A stretch of 64,000 nucleotides of DNA, from NCBI RefSeq assembly GCF_014649115.1, contig NZ_BMSK01000006.1, forward strand, positions 349,367 to 413,366, read 5' to 3'. The notes under the pieces were generated by a model. That model saw nothing but the letters and a program-made list of their open reading frames with translations, was not told the DNA's origin and made no database searches. This document shows, piece after piece, positions 10,001 through 17,951 of this stretch. This DNA is from Streptomyces eurythermus (GTDB lineage Bacteria > Actinomycetota > Actinomycetes > Streptomycetales > Streptomycetaceae). A program made the position numbers and the translations under genes. Position 1 is the stretch's first letter; every line of letters starts with the position of its first letter.

Positions 10001-10874
10001 GGTGGAGGTCACCCTCATCAACGAGCTGGACGGGCCGCCGCCCGCGAGCCCGCTGGACCCGGCCCTCATGAACGAGGCGGACCCCGGGGCCCGGACCGTC
10101 TCCGGCCGGGTCTCCCTGCACCCCACCCTGCTCGACTTCGACGTCCGCACCGACGACGGCGCCCACGTCGGCCGCAACTCCGACTCCACCGTCAAGCCCG
10201 GGGCCGCCCGCACCTACCGCTGGTACGCCGCCGAGCCCGGCGTGGTGCTGCTGCGCTCCCACGCGGACGTCATCTCGCACCCGCGGCGCGGACTGGCCGG
10301 GGTGCTGGTGGTGGAGGAGGCCGACGCCACCCCGTACGACCCGGACACCGGACGGGAGCGGTGGACCGGCGAGCGGGCCGTGGTGCGCCGCCCGGACGCC
10401 GAACCGGTCCGCGAACTCGTCCTGCTCGCCCAGGACGGCCTGCGGCTCTACCACGACGGAGACCTCACCCAGCCGGTCACCGACCTGTTCTCCGACAGCC
10501 CCGACGACGCCGGCCAGAAGGCGTACAACTACCGCACCGCGGCCCTGCACCCGCTGGACCCGGTGCTCGCCGACCCCCACCCGCCCACCCCGCTGCTCAC
10601 CTGCCGGCCCGGCGACCAGGTGGCCGTCCACCTGGCCGTCGCCTCCCACCGGATGCGCAACCAGTGCTTCACCGTGCACGGGCAGGTGTGGGACGCTTCC
10701 GAGACCGGCCTCGGCCGGTATGTGTCCACGATCGGCGCGCTGGGCTCCGGCAGCACCCGGACGGTGCGTTTCCGCGCCCAGCACCCGGGAGATCACGTCT
10801 ACCGCACCGGCAATCTCCACTGGGGCCTCAGCGAGGGCTGGTGGGGGCTGATCCGCATCGAGGAGACTCCATGA
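7068..10874 (+). CDS. Giant multicopper-oxidase-like multi-cupredoxin protein
   Basis: A protein of 1268 residues (1257 if it starts at the ATG at 7101) built from repeated cupredoxin domains. Copper-ligand clusters include HTHLHQW and WHCHMYVHFHMGMW in the first third, and WHDHNAHF, LHTHLVKYDP and FFHDHLLANY in the middle. The last third keeps the fold but has lost most ligands (CFTVHGQVW, YRTGNLHWG). A His/Gly-rich stretch at about residues 241-263 may bind metal. No signal peptide or Tat motif is visible, so it looks cytoplasmic, unlike most such oxidases. It is more than twice the usual length. Coupling to the roh-like genes points to an oxidative or copper-handling step. Confidence 0.75.
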   Translation: MTMTHGGVHQDMTSTAAPAEQHGDGRPVRTYDVVALNVPIAYNEFGDHDRNGALYALASDAPELREVAASWPQPFPSYLAQPELVPGPHPLARPLVLRVRRGERLRVRLTNELPRPAGITLQGVRYDVRTMDGLAAGANPDSSVPPGGTRVYEWVCEHEGVFHFGDMSDARGEGTQSHGMVGAVVVEAPEATWTDPETGAPLATGLYADVHLPDRSFREFVVFMMEYPSNDNPAVPPPMPGHGHGGGHGEDGGHGGGHTGAGARTATGWPAARPDTSDTVDDLTPLNNAMLPVNHRIEPMEWRMYRYQKLLEEGRIDPVRDAVIGEEAHHSSWLFGDPSTPVLRGYSGDPTVIRLVHGGMRDTHVFHTHLHQWRLRPGDENAPIVDSVSIGPQEAMTLELIGGLGSRQGAVGDSIWHCHMYVHFHMGMWGLFRIFDTLQDGTGSYPDGRTVQPLVPLPHRPAPPAPTPERPGFPGFLAQSATFPQKNPRPPRTPLQPPGMGREPTPLEAAAFVDDPQPGEAFTKIAPPDAPVRRYHLVVTNGTLYYHGDPTDKHAVTWHDHNAHFYVLAEEIEEAGGLEEFKRQLARGERTLEPLVIRANKGEVLELTLTNALPTGPQEESAFDPHLPFQPECGLHTHLVKYDPLISDGSAVGWNYLSATTTADQGEEAHGQYNSWTYRWYVDEEFGTVFFHDHLLANYRQRHGLFGALMAEPEGAVWVSPHDHGKELRRGTQAVIKKADGTAHREMVLAIGDFVPMVRHGHGDHGEPVNPPPAPGAPDDQGAMGVNYRSEPLSERVGDPAHWFSSAVHGDPGTPLLRGYAGEDLRLHILQGSHDLQHSFTVSGARWREWPRRADTAWRNQQTLGISNVAELALAPTMVPGDHLWSFSAGNDLWLGCWGLLRLHDRRQADLPPLPGRTTGIPQLPARRRVRRHTVRARAQVVAYSALRTDPYGLVLTADGDGGPEEGPLVLRCRAGEWVEVTLINELDGPPPASPLDPALMNEADPGARTVSGRVSLHPTLLDFDVRTDDGAHVGRNSDSTVKPGAARTYRWYAAEPGVVLLRSHADVISHPRRGLAGVLVVEEADATPYDPDTGRERWTGERAVVRRPDAEPVRELVLLAQDGLRLYHDGDLTQPVTDLFSDSPDDAGQKAYNYRTAALHPLDPVLADPHPPTPLLTCRPGDQVAVHLAVASHRMRNQCFTVHGQVWDASETGLGRYVSTIGALGSGSTRTVRFRAQHPGDHVYRTGNLHWGLSEGWWGLIRIEETP

Positions 10875-11599
10875 CCCCTGCGACCACCGGCCCGGACGGG
10901 CAGTCCGATCCCCGGCTGCCCGCCGCGCCCGACACCATCGCCGTCTACACCGACCTCAACTGCTCCTTCGCCCACGTCGCCGTGCACCGGCTGCACGAGA
11001 CCCGGCGCCGCCTCGGCCTGGAGGGACGGCTCTGGTTCGATCTGCGGGCCTTCCCGCTGGAGCTGTTCAACCAGGAGGTCAACGCCCGCCCCGGAGTGGA
11101 TTCGGAGATCTCCGTGCTCGGCGCGCTGGAGCCCGAGGCCGGCTGGCGGCTGTGGCAGGGACCGGACTGGACCTACCCGGTGACCACGCTGCCGGCGCTG
11201 GAGGCGGTGCACGCGGCCAAGGCACAGGGCTGGCACGCCAGCGAGCAGCTGGACCGCGCCCTGCGCCGGGCCTTCTGGGCCGAGAACCGGTGCGTCTCCC
11301 AGCGCCATGTCATCCTCGACGTCGCCGCGGAGACCGGCGCGGTGGACGTGGCGGCGCTGGCCGAGGCCTTCGACAGCGGCACCGCCCGGCCGGCGATCAT
11401 GGCCCAGTACGAGTCGGCCCGCGACGGCCGGGTCGACTGCAGCCCGCACCTGTTCCTCCACGACGGCACGGACAGCGCCAACCCGGGCATCACGGCCCAC
11501 TGGGTCAACGGCGGTTTCGGCGTCGGCTATCCGGTCATCGACGAGGACCGCCCGGAGATCTACGACAAACTCCTGACCCAGGCGGCGGCGCTGCTGTAG
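10871..11599 (+). CDS. DsbA-like thioredoxin-fold oxidoreductase
   Basis: A 242-residue DSBA-like thioredoxin-fold protein. The N-terminal strand-loop-helix IAVYTDLNCSFAHVAVHRLH occupies the position of the active site but has a single Cys rather than CxxC, as in FrnE/2-hydroxychromene-2-carboxylate isomerase relatives. The C-terminal half contains the PHLFLHDG cis-Pro region. Family members are isomerases, GST-kappa-like enzymes or disulfide reductases. It ends the roh-like operon, its ATG overlapping the multicopper oxidase stop. Its role is unknown; glutathione or mycothiol chemistry on the nitro/amine product is possible. Confidence 0.72.
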   Translation: MTPATTGPDGQSDPRLPAAPDTIAVYTDLNCSFAHVAVHRLHETRRRLGLEGRLWFDLRAFPLELFNQEVNARPGVDSEISVLGALEPEAGWRLWQGPDWTYPVTTLPALEAVHAAKAQGWHASEQLDRALRRAFWAENRCVSQRHVILDVAAETGAVDVAALAEAFDSGTARPAIMAQYESARDGRVDCSPHLFLHDGTDSANPGITAHWVNGGFGVGYPVIDEDRPEIYDKLLTQAAALL

Positions 11600-11887
11600 C
11601 ACGACCGGGAGAGCGGGGGACTGCCGGCGGCGACCAGGCCGTCAGCCCCCCGGCCGCCGGCCGCTTCCAGGGAGTCCACGGAGATACGGCGTACGCAGCA
11701 GCGTGGTGCGCGCGCCCACGTGCACCGGCCCGTGGGCACCGGCCTCCACGCCTCGGCCCGTACGGACCGCCCCCTCACCCGATCAGCCCGCGCCCGGGCG
11801 CTTCCGGCCGTATGGGCGCACGGTAGAGACGGGTGGCGGGCGCCGCGACGGCGGCTTGCCCGCCGGGCGGAGACGGACGGAGCGGCC

Positions 11888-13435
11888 ATGAGCGACGACA
11901 CGACAGCGGCCGGAGACGCGGCGGGTGACGGCCTGACCTGCCTGGTGACCGGGGCCACGGGCTACATCGGAGGCCGGCTGGTGCCGGAGCTGCTCGACGC
12001 CGGACACCGGGTGCGCTGCCTGGTCCGCACCCCGGAGAAGCTGCGCGACCACCCATGGGCCGGCCGCGCGGAGATCCTCCGGGGTGATGTGACCGACGCC
12101 GAGTCCGTGGCCCGGGCGATGGACGGCGTGGACGTGGCCTACTACCTCGTGCACGCCCTCGGCACCGGCCGCGGGTTCGAGGAGACCGACCGCGCGGCGG
12201 CCCGGATCTTCGGCGCGCAGGCCCGCCGGGCCGGCGTCGGCCGGCTCGTCTACCTGGGCGGCCTCACCCCCGGGTCCGTGCCCGAACACGAGCTGTCCCC
12301 GCACCTGCGCTCCCGCGCCGAGGTCGGCCGGATCCTGCTCGCCTCCGGCGTCCCCACGGCCGTGCTCCGCGCCGCCGTGATCATCGGCTCGGGCTCCGCG
12401 AGCTTCGAGATGCTGCGCTACCTCACCGAACGGCTGCCGGTGATGGTCACCCCGCGCTGGGTGCACACCCGGATCCAGCCCGTCGCCGTGCGGGACGTCC
12501 TCCGCCTGCTCACCGGCTGCACCCGCCTGCCGCGCGAGGTGAACCGTGCCTTCGACATCGGCGGTCCGGAGGTGCTGACGTACCTCGACATGATGCGACG
12601 CTACGCCTCGGTGGCGGAGCTGCCCCGACGGCTGATCCTGCCCGTTCCCGTCCTCACCCCCCGGCTGTCCAGCTACTGGGTGGGCCTGGTGACGCCGGTC
12701 CCGGCCTCGATCGCCCGCCCCCTGACCGAGTCCCTGCGCCACGAGGTGGTGTGCCGCGAGAACGACATCGAGCGGTACGTGCCCAGCCCGCCGGGACACC
12801 CGATCGGTTTCGACCGCGCCGTCCGGCTGGCCCTCCAGCGCATCCGCGACGCCCAGGTCACCACCCGGTGGTCGTCGGCCTCCGTGCCGGGCGCGCCCAG
12901 CGACCCGCTGCCCACCGACCCCGACTGGGCGGGCGGCAGCCTCTACACCGATGTGCGCGAACGCGACGCGGATGTCTCGCGGGAGGCGTTGTGGGAGGTC
13001 GTCGAGGGCATCGGCGGTGAGCACGGCTGGTACTCCTTCCCCCTGGCGTGGGCGGTGCGCGGCTGGCTCGACCGGCTGGTGGGCGGTGTCGGGCTGCGCC
13101 GGGGCCGCCGTGACGCCCGGCACCTCAGGACCGGCGACTCCCTGGACTTCTGGCGGGTCGAGGAGATCGCGCACGGCCGGCTGCTGCGGCTGCGCGCCGA
13201 GATGCGGCTGCCCGGTCTGGCCTGGCTGGAGATGAGCGTGGACGGCGACGACGGCGGACCGGTGCGGTACCGGCAGCGGGCGCTGTTCCACCCCCACGGC
13301 CTCCTCGGCCACCTGTACTGGTGGAGCGTCTCGCCCTGGCACGCGGTCGTCTTCGGCGGCATGGCCCGCAACATCGTGCGCACCGCCGAGCGCGCGGCAC
13401 CGCCGTCCCACGGGCGTGCCACCGGAAGGGGCTGA
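11888..13435 (+). CDS. NAD(P)-binding SDR-like protein with DUF2867 domain
   Basis: A 515-residue protein. The N-terminus is an atypical short-chain dehydrogenase/NmrA-like Rossmann domain (CLVTGATGYIGGRLVPELL, ILRGDVTDAES, YLVHALG). The C-terminal ~190 residues match the DUF2867 pattern (WRVEEIAHGRLLRLRAEMRL followed by YRQRALFHPHGLLGHLYWW). This architecture is common in actinobacteria and cyanobacteria as an uncharacterised oxidoreductase. The gene starts 288 bp after the roh-like operon and is probably separately expressed. Convergent with the radical SAM gene downstream. Confidence 0.85.
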   Translation: MSDDTTAAGDAAGDGLTCLVTGATGYIGGRLVPELLDAGHRVRCLVRTPEKLRDHPWAGRAEILRGDVTDAESVARAMDGVDVAYYLVHALGTGRGFEETDRAAARIFGAQARRAGVGRLVYLGGLTPGSVPEHELSPHLRSRAEVGRILLASGVPTAVLRAAVIIGSGSASFEMLRYLTERLPVMVTPRWVHTRIQPVAVRDVLRLLTGCTRLPREVNRAFDIGGPEVLTYLDMMRRYASVAELPRRLILPVPVLTPRLSSYWVGLVTPVPASIARPLTESLRHEVVCRENDIERYVPSPPGHPIGFDRAVRLALQRIRDAQVTTRWSSASVPGAPSDPLPTDPDWAGGSLYTDVRERDADVSREALWEVVEGIGGEHGWYSFPLAWAVRGWLDRLVGGVGLRRGRRDARHLRTGDSLDFWRVEEIAHGRLLRLRAEMRLPGLAWLEMSVDGDDGGPVRYRQRALFHPHGLLGHLYWWSVSPWHAVVFGGMARNIVRTAERAAPPSHGRATGRG

Positions 13436-13523
13436 CACCCTTGCGCGTCTGCATCGTCCTGTTCACCGCCGTCCCCGTGGGACCGAGGGCCGGCTGTCGG
13501 TGGGCGCCGGACCGGGCCGGGGG

Positions 13524-14729
13524 TCAGAAGGCGTACCGGATGCGCAGCCAGGGTGCGTGGGCCGCGATCAGGCCGCGCAGGGTGCGTACGGCCCGTGCCT
13601 TGACCTGGTCGCCGTAGCGGACGTTCAGCGCGCCGTTCTGCGAGCGCTTGTCCTGTTGCAGCTCCGGCCGCCACAGCAGTTCCTCGGCCCGGGGGTGCCA
13701 GCCCAGGTTGACCTGGTGCAGGTCCCGGTTGTGGGTGAGCAGGATGACCTCGGCGGCGGCCTGCCGTTTGACCCGGCCGGGCAGGACGTCGTCCAGCTGC
13801 CGGAGCACCTCGCTCCAGGCTTCCTCCCAGCCGGGGCGCAGGACCACGGGGGAGAGGTTGAAGTGGACCTCGTAGCCGGCGTCCAGGAAATCCGCCGCGG
13901 CGGCGATCCGGTCGCCCACCGGCGATGTCCGTAGGTCCAGCAGCCGCGAGTCCGCGGCGGGCATCACCGAGAAACGGATCCGGGTGCGGCTCCGGGGGTC
14001 GAGCGCCAGCAGGTCGGGGTTGACGAACTTGGTGGCGAAGGACGCCTTCGCGGTGGGCCAGCCGCGGAAGGCGCGCACCAGATCCGCGGTGTTGTCGCTG
14101 ATCAGCGCGTCCACCGAGCAGTCGCCGTTCTCCCCGATGTCGTACACCCAGGCCGACTCGTCGCACTGGTTGGGTTCCGGCTTGCGCCCCTGGCGGGCGA
14201 TGTGCCGGGCCAGGTGGGCGATGATGGCGTCGATGTTGGTGAAGACGGTGACGGGGTTGGCGTATCCCTTGCGGCGCGGGACGTAGCAGTAGGCGCAGGC
14301 CATGGCGCACCCGTTGGAGGGGCCGGGGGCGATCCAGTCGGCGGACCGTCCGTTGGGCCGTGTGGCCAGGGTCTTCCGCTCGCCCAGGACCAGTGTCTCC
14401 CCCTTGACCCGCACCCAGCGCTCGACGTTGCCCTCGTTGCCGTGCAGTCCCGGGATGCGCCAGTGGGATTCCACCTCGATCAGCTCGGCGTCCGGGAAGC
14501 GGGCGAGGATCTGGCGGCCGCGCGCGGAGGACGCGGCGGCCGGTTCCGCGTAGACCGTCCGGACGGGCAGCAGACGACGGGCCGCGGCGGACTCGCGGAA
14601 CGGCGGGCGGTCGTCCGGGCCGGGTCCCGTGCCGCCGCGCCCGGGTGCCCCCGGGGCGGTGTCCAGCGCGTCGAGGCCGAACAAGGCGTCGAGACCGTCG
14701 TCGCCGGGGTCTGCGGGGTGGTACGTCAT
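13524..14729 (-). CDS. Spore-photoproduct-lyase-family radical SAM protein
   Basis: A 401-residue radical SAM enzyme. The [4Fe-4S] cluster motif is CAMACAYC (C-x3-C-x2-C) near residue 140 in the context WIAPGPSNGCAMACAYCYVP. The LATRPNGRSADWIAPGPSNG lead-in and C-terminal LNVRYGDQVKARAV are characteristic of SPL relatives. Classical SplB repairs 5-thyminyl-5,6-dihydrothymine in Bacillus spores; Streptomyces spores are not endospores, so the substrate here is uncertain. The first ~60 residues are acidic/proline-rich. The ATG at 14729 is preferred over longer arginine-rich extensions. Confidence 0.85.
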   Translation of the reverse strand: MTYHPADPGDDGLDALFGLDALDTAPGAPGRGGTGPGPDDRPPFRESAAARRLLPVRTVYAEPAAASSARGRQILARFPDAELIEVESHWRIPGLHGNEGNVERWVRVKGETLVLGERKTLATRPNGRSADWIAPGPSNGCAMACAYCYVPRRKGYANPVTVFTNIDAIIAHLARHIARQGRKPEPNQCDESAWVYDIGENGDCSVDALISDNTADLVRAFRGWPTAKASFATKFVNPDLLALDPRSRTRIRFSVMPAADSRLLDLRTSPVGDRIAAAADFLDAGYEVHFNLSPVVLRPGWEEAWSEVLRQLDDVLPGRVKRQAAAEVILLTHNRDLHQVNLGWHPRAEELLWRPELQQDKRSQNGALNVRYGDQVKARAVRTLRGLIAAHAPWLRIRYAF

Positions 14730-14821
14730 GCGCGTCTGCCGAACAGTAGGGGAGGGGCCGTGGGCGGGGAAGGGCCACGTCCACTGTAGGCGCTTTGTCC
14801 GGAACCGCCGGATGGTCTTCT

Positions 14822-15733
14822 TTACACCGGGGCCGGCCGGGCAGGTCCCGGTTCCGCGTGGGGCCGTACCAGTCGCCGGAACGCCCGCGCCGCCGGGGAG
14901 AGGTCCCCCGCCTCCGGGCCGGCGGGGGAGAAGGCCAGTGCCAGCGTCCGGTGCAGAGGAGGGTGCAGCGGGCGGGCCACGACGGCACCCTCGGTGTTCT
15001 GCCACGCCCCTCGGCCGAGCGTCGGCGCGATGCTGACACCGAGTCCGCTGCCCACCATCGTGACGATCGCCGACAGTTCGGCCGCCTCGAAGGCGATGTC
15101 CAGTTCGACCCCCGCTTCCCGGGCCGCGTGCCGGACCAGGGGGCGGCAGCCGCCGGTGGAGAGGATGAACGGCTCCTTCGCCAGGGCGGACACCGGTACG
15201 GCCGGGGCGTCCGCCAGGGGATGGCCCGCCGGAAGCAGAGCCACCATCTCGTCCGAGCCCAGTCCCACCACGTCCAGTCCCGGGGCCGGCAGCGTCACCA
15301 CCCCGGCCTCGACGGCCCCCCGCTCCAGCCAGGCCCGTACGTCCCGGTCGAAACCCTCCAGCAGCCGGACCCGCACCCGCGGGTGGCGGTCGGTGAACTC
15401 CGCGATCCGGGGCGCCAGCAGGGCGCCCGTGGCGGTCGGCAGCGAGGCCAGCCGCAGTTCACCCGTCACCTCGCCGGTGGCCGCCGCCACTTCGGTGCGC
15501 ACCAGGTCGAAGTGGCGCACCGCCTCGCGCGCGTGCGCGACCGCGCGCCGGCCGGGCTCGGTCAGCCGGACGCCGTCACGGCCCCGGACGACCAGCCGGG
15601 TTCCGAGTTCGCTCTCCAGGGAGGCGACCGCACGGCTGACCGCGGGCTGGGAGATCCCCATCCGTTCCGCCGCCGCGGTGAAACCGCCGTGGTCCACCAC
15701 GGCCAGCAGGACGCGCAGTTGTGAGAGACGCAT
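14822..15733 (-). CDS. LysR-family transcriptional regulator
   Basis: A 303-residue LysR protein: an N-terminal winged helix (MRLSQLRVLLAVVDHGGFTA, SQPAVSRAVASLESELG) and a C-terminal periplasmic-binding-like effector domain. It is divergent from the alpha/beta hydrolase gene at 15907 across 173 bp, the classic arrangement for a LysR regulator and its target. Start chosen at the ATG directly before the helix-turn-helix; a 10-residue extension is possible. Ligand unknown. Confidence 0.9.
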   Translation of the reverse strand: MRLSQLRVLLAVVDHGGFTAAAERMGISQPAVSRAVASLESELGTRLVVRGRDGVRLTEPGRRAVAHAREAVRHFDLVRTEVAAATGEVTGELRLASLPTATGALLAPRIAEFTDRHPRVRVRLLEGFDRDVRAWLERGAVEAGVVTLPAPGLDVVGLGSDEMVALLPAGHPLADAPAVPVSALAKEPFILSTGGCRPLVRHAAREAGVELDIAFEAAELSAIVTMVGSGLGVSIAPTLGRGAWQNTEGAVVARPLHPPLHRTLALAFSPAGPEAGDLSPAARAFRRLVRPHAEPGPARPAPV

Positions 15734-15906
15734 CACACTTCCCCAGAGGTGTCGGCCGGTCACCAGCGATCATGCCGGGACGGGCATGCGCGCATAACGC
15801 CACCATTATTTGCCCGCCGGTACGGCATGGCAGAAGGGTGTCGGCATCCGACGTCAGACGTCAGACATCGACATCCCCCCGACCGATCGTCGTCAGGAGT
15901 CCCGCC

Positions 15907-16746
15907 ATGACCACCGCGCCCACCGCGGTCCGCCGCGCCGCCGTCGAGGTCGACGGCCTGCCCGCCTCCTACCTGACCGCCGGCGGCGAAGACGCCCCGG
16001 CCGTCCTGCTCCTGCACGGCACCTACTGGAGCCGGGTCTGGCTGCCGGTGCTCGGGGACCTGGCCGCCGCCGGCCTGCGGCCGATCGCCGTCGACCTGCC
16101 CGGCCTGGGACGCTCGGCCGGCGAGCTGACGGTGGAGACCGCCGCGGTGCCGGCCCTGGCCTCCTGGGTCGTCCGGTTCGCCGCCGCCCTCGCGCTGCCC
16201 GGGCCGCTGCGGGTGGCGGGGCACGACATCGGTGGCGCCGTCGCCCAGCACCTGCTCGCGGGTGAGGGCGCGGAGGTGGAGCGGATGGCACTGGTGAACT
16301 CGGTGAGCTACGACTCCTGGCCGGTCCCGGCCGTGGCCCGGTTCCGCGATCCGGCCGTACGGGCGGCCGTCACCCCGCAGGAGCTGCTGGACTCGCGCCG
16401 GACCGCCCTCACGGCCGCGCTGGGCCGCCCGGCCGAGGAGGCCGAGATCACCGAGTACCTTCAGCCGTGGACCGACCCCCGCACCGCCCGCTCGTGGCTG
16501 TGCCTGGCCGCCGCCGCGGACAACCGCCACACCCTGACCGCGCTCCCGGCGCTCACGGCGTCGACCGCGCCGAAGCTGCTGGTGTGGGGCGAGGAGGACC
16601 GGTTCCAGCCGATCGCCTACGCCGAGCGGTTCGTCACGGAGATCCCGCACAGCACCCTGGTCCGGATCCCCGGCGCGGGTCACATCCCGATGGAGAACGA
16701 CGCCCCCGCCGTGGCCCGCGCCCTGGCCCGGTTCTTCCTCGGCTGA
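15907..16746 (+). CDS. Alpha/beta-fold hydrolase
   Basis: A 279-residue hydrolase with the complete fold: oxyanion region LLLHGTYWSRV, DLPGLGRSAGE, a nucleophile elbow at AGHDIGGAVAQ, acid in LLVWGEEDRFQ and His in IPGAGHIPMEND. At the elbow G-H-D-I-G has Asp in place of Ser, which matches haloalkane-dehalogenase and epoxide-hydrolase-type members rather than esterases. It has a GGAG Shine-Dalgarno and is probably controlled by the divergent LysR gene. Substrate not predictable; dehalogenase or epoxide hydrolase is more likely than esterase. Confidence 0.88.
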   Translation: MTTAPTAVRRAAVEVDGLPASYLTAGGEDAPAVLLLHGTYWSRVWLPVLGDLAAAGLRPIAVDLPGLGRSAGELTVETAAVPALASWVVRFAAALALPGPLRVAGHDIGGAVAQHLLAGEGAEVERMALVNSVSYDSWPVPAVARFRDPAVRAAVTPQELLDSRRTALTAALGRPAEEAEITEYLQPWTDPRTARSWLCLAAAADNRHTLTALPALTASTAPKLLVWGEEDRFQPIAYAERFVTEIPHSTLVRIPGAGHIPMENDAPAVARALARFFLG

Positions 16747-16786
16747 GCCGCACCGACGGCAGGCCGGTTTCCCCGGGCCGGCGTCG

Positions 16787-17185
16787 TCAGACGAAGAAGG
16801 CGTTCATGCCGGGCACGTCCGAGAGGTAGGTCTCGATGCTCGCGATCCGGCCGTCACGCAGACGGCAGACGGTGGAGAGGTGTTCGTCCAGCCGGAGATC
16901 GCCCCGCCGGGCGGTGTTGTGCAGGGACAGCGCCATGTTCTCCCGGCTGACCAGGATGTGCAGCAGCCGGAAGTCGAGACCGTAGGAAGCGATCTTCCGG
17001 GCGCGTTCCACGACGGCGTCGGCGCCCACGGCCGTACCGGAGATGGTGTTGTCGCCGGGCAGCGTCCAGGTCGCGTCGTCGGTGAGCAGGGACCGGATGC
17101 CGTCCCAGTCACCGGCGGCGAGGAAGGCGTGGAACCGCGTGCCGAGCTGGTGCGCGGCCTGGTACGGGTCCTCGTACGGGGGCAT
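16787..17185 (-). CDS. SnoaL/NTF2-like protein
   Basis: A 132-residue cone-fold protein of the SnoaL-like/NTF2 superfamily: FHAFLAAGDWDGIRSLLTDDATW, then alternating strands and a C-terminal RDGRIASIETYLSDVPG. Such proteins are cyclases, isomerases or ligand binders. It is divergent from a TetR regulator over a 99-bp region that holds two inverted repeats, so it is very likely the TetR target. Confidence 0.85.
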   Translation of the reverse strand: MPPYEDPYQAAHQLGTRFHAFLAAGDWDGIRSLLTDDATWTLPGDNTISGTAVGADAVVERARKIASYGLDFRLLHILVSRENMALSLHNTARRGDLRLDEHLSTVCRLRDGRIASIETYLSDVPGMNAFFV

Positions 17186-17204
17186 GGTTCCTCCACGGAA
17201 GAGT

Positions 17205-17278
17205 GGCTAAAGCAGCGATCTTTGCGTTAGTCAGCGTAGGCGGCCCGCTGGCTAAAGCACAACTCTTTGCTTTAAGCT
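17205..17278. promoter_or_regulatory. Twin TetR-type operators
   Basis: Two related inverted repeats lie between the divergent starts: GGCTAAAGCA with TTTGCGTTAGTC (17205-17232), and GGCTAAAGCA with TTTGCTTTAAGC (17250-17277). The left arms are identical over 10 bp and each right arm is its imperfect reverse complement. The second abuts the TetR start codon. Binding by the adjacent TetR protein is inferred. Confidence 0.6.
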
Positions 17279-17284
17279 GGGAGG

Positions 17285-17881
17285 GTGCCCGCCAAAAGCA
17301 AAGACATCCGTCCCGGAGGCAGAAGTGCCCGGGTGCGTACCGCCGTCCACCGCGCGGTGGTGGAACTCGTCCACGAAGTCGGCGCCGACAAGGTGACCAT
17401 CCCCGCGGTGGCGCGCCGCGCCGGTGTCAATCCCAGTTCCGTGTACCGCCGTTGGGGCACGGCCTCCGCCCTCCTCGCGGACGTCGCCGACCGGCGTCAG
17501 GACGAGGAGGCGCCCGAGCTGGTCGGTGATCTCCGCAAGGACCTGGAGCGGGTGGCGGTCTGGACGCTCGAGGACCTGTCCCGGCCGGGCGGTGTGGCGT
17601 TCTTCCGCGCGGACGTGGCGCCGGACGTGGATGAGCGCCGGGCCGGTCTGCGCGCCTGCCTGGAGCGGGTCAGCGCTCGCTTCCGGGTGCCGCTGGACGC
17701 CGCCGCCGAGCGCGGCGAGGGGGCGCCCCCGCTGGAGCGGGTACTCGACCGGGTGGTCGCCCCCCTCTATTTCCGGGTCGTGTTCTCGGTCCCGGGAACG
17801 GACGAGCGGTACGCGCGCGACCTGGTCGCCGAACTGTGCGCCTCCGGTCCGGACGCCCCGGGTGATCGAGGTCGCCGCTGA
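17285..17881 (+). CDS. TetR/AcrR-family regulator
   Basis: A 198-residue TetR protein: helix-turn-helix VTIPAVARRAGVNPSSVYRRWG near residues 38-58 and a helical C-terminal ligand domain matching the TetR_C_11/PsrA-like type (DLRKDLERVAVWTLEDL). The GTG start at 17285 lies only a few nt after the second inverted repeat, so the mRNA may be nearly leaderless. Probably represses itself and the divergent SnoaL-like gene. Confidence 0.9.
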   Translation: MPAKSKDIRPGGRSARVRTAVHRAVVELVHEVGADKVTIPAVARRAGVNPSSVYRRWGTASALLADVADRRQDEEAPELVGDLRKDLERVAVWTLEDLSRPGGVAFFRADVAPDVDERRAGLRACLERVSARFRVPLDAAAERGEGAPPLERVLDRVVAPLYFRVVFSVPGTDERYARDLVAELCASGPDAPGDRGRR

Positions 17882-17923
17882 CCTCCGGTTCCGGTGGTCG
17901 AAGTATCGGACGTGCGCGATCTG

Positions 17924-17951
17924 TTGACACTCTTCGGGTGCTTCCTATCAT
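17924..17951 (+). promoter_or_regulatory. Sigma-70-type promoter of the arabinofuranosidase gene
   Basis: TTGACA (17924-17929) and TATCAT (17946-17951) are separated by 16 bp, a near-consensus HrdB promoter. It lies about 140 bp before the GH54 start. Similar motifs GAAGTATCGGAC (upstream) and GAAATATCGAAC (downstream) flank it and could be operator half-sites. Confidence 0.6.

Noticed and set aside
6981..10820. 1279-aa minus-strand open frame
   Set aside because: It is a complete shadow of the multicopper oxidase gene on the plus strand; composition is Gly/Val/Gln-rich and motif-free.
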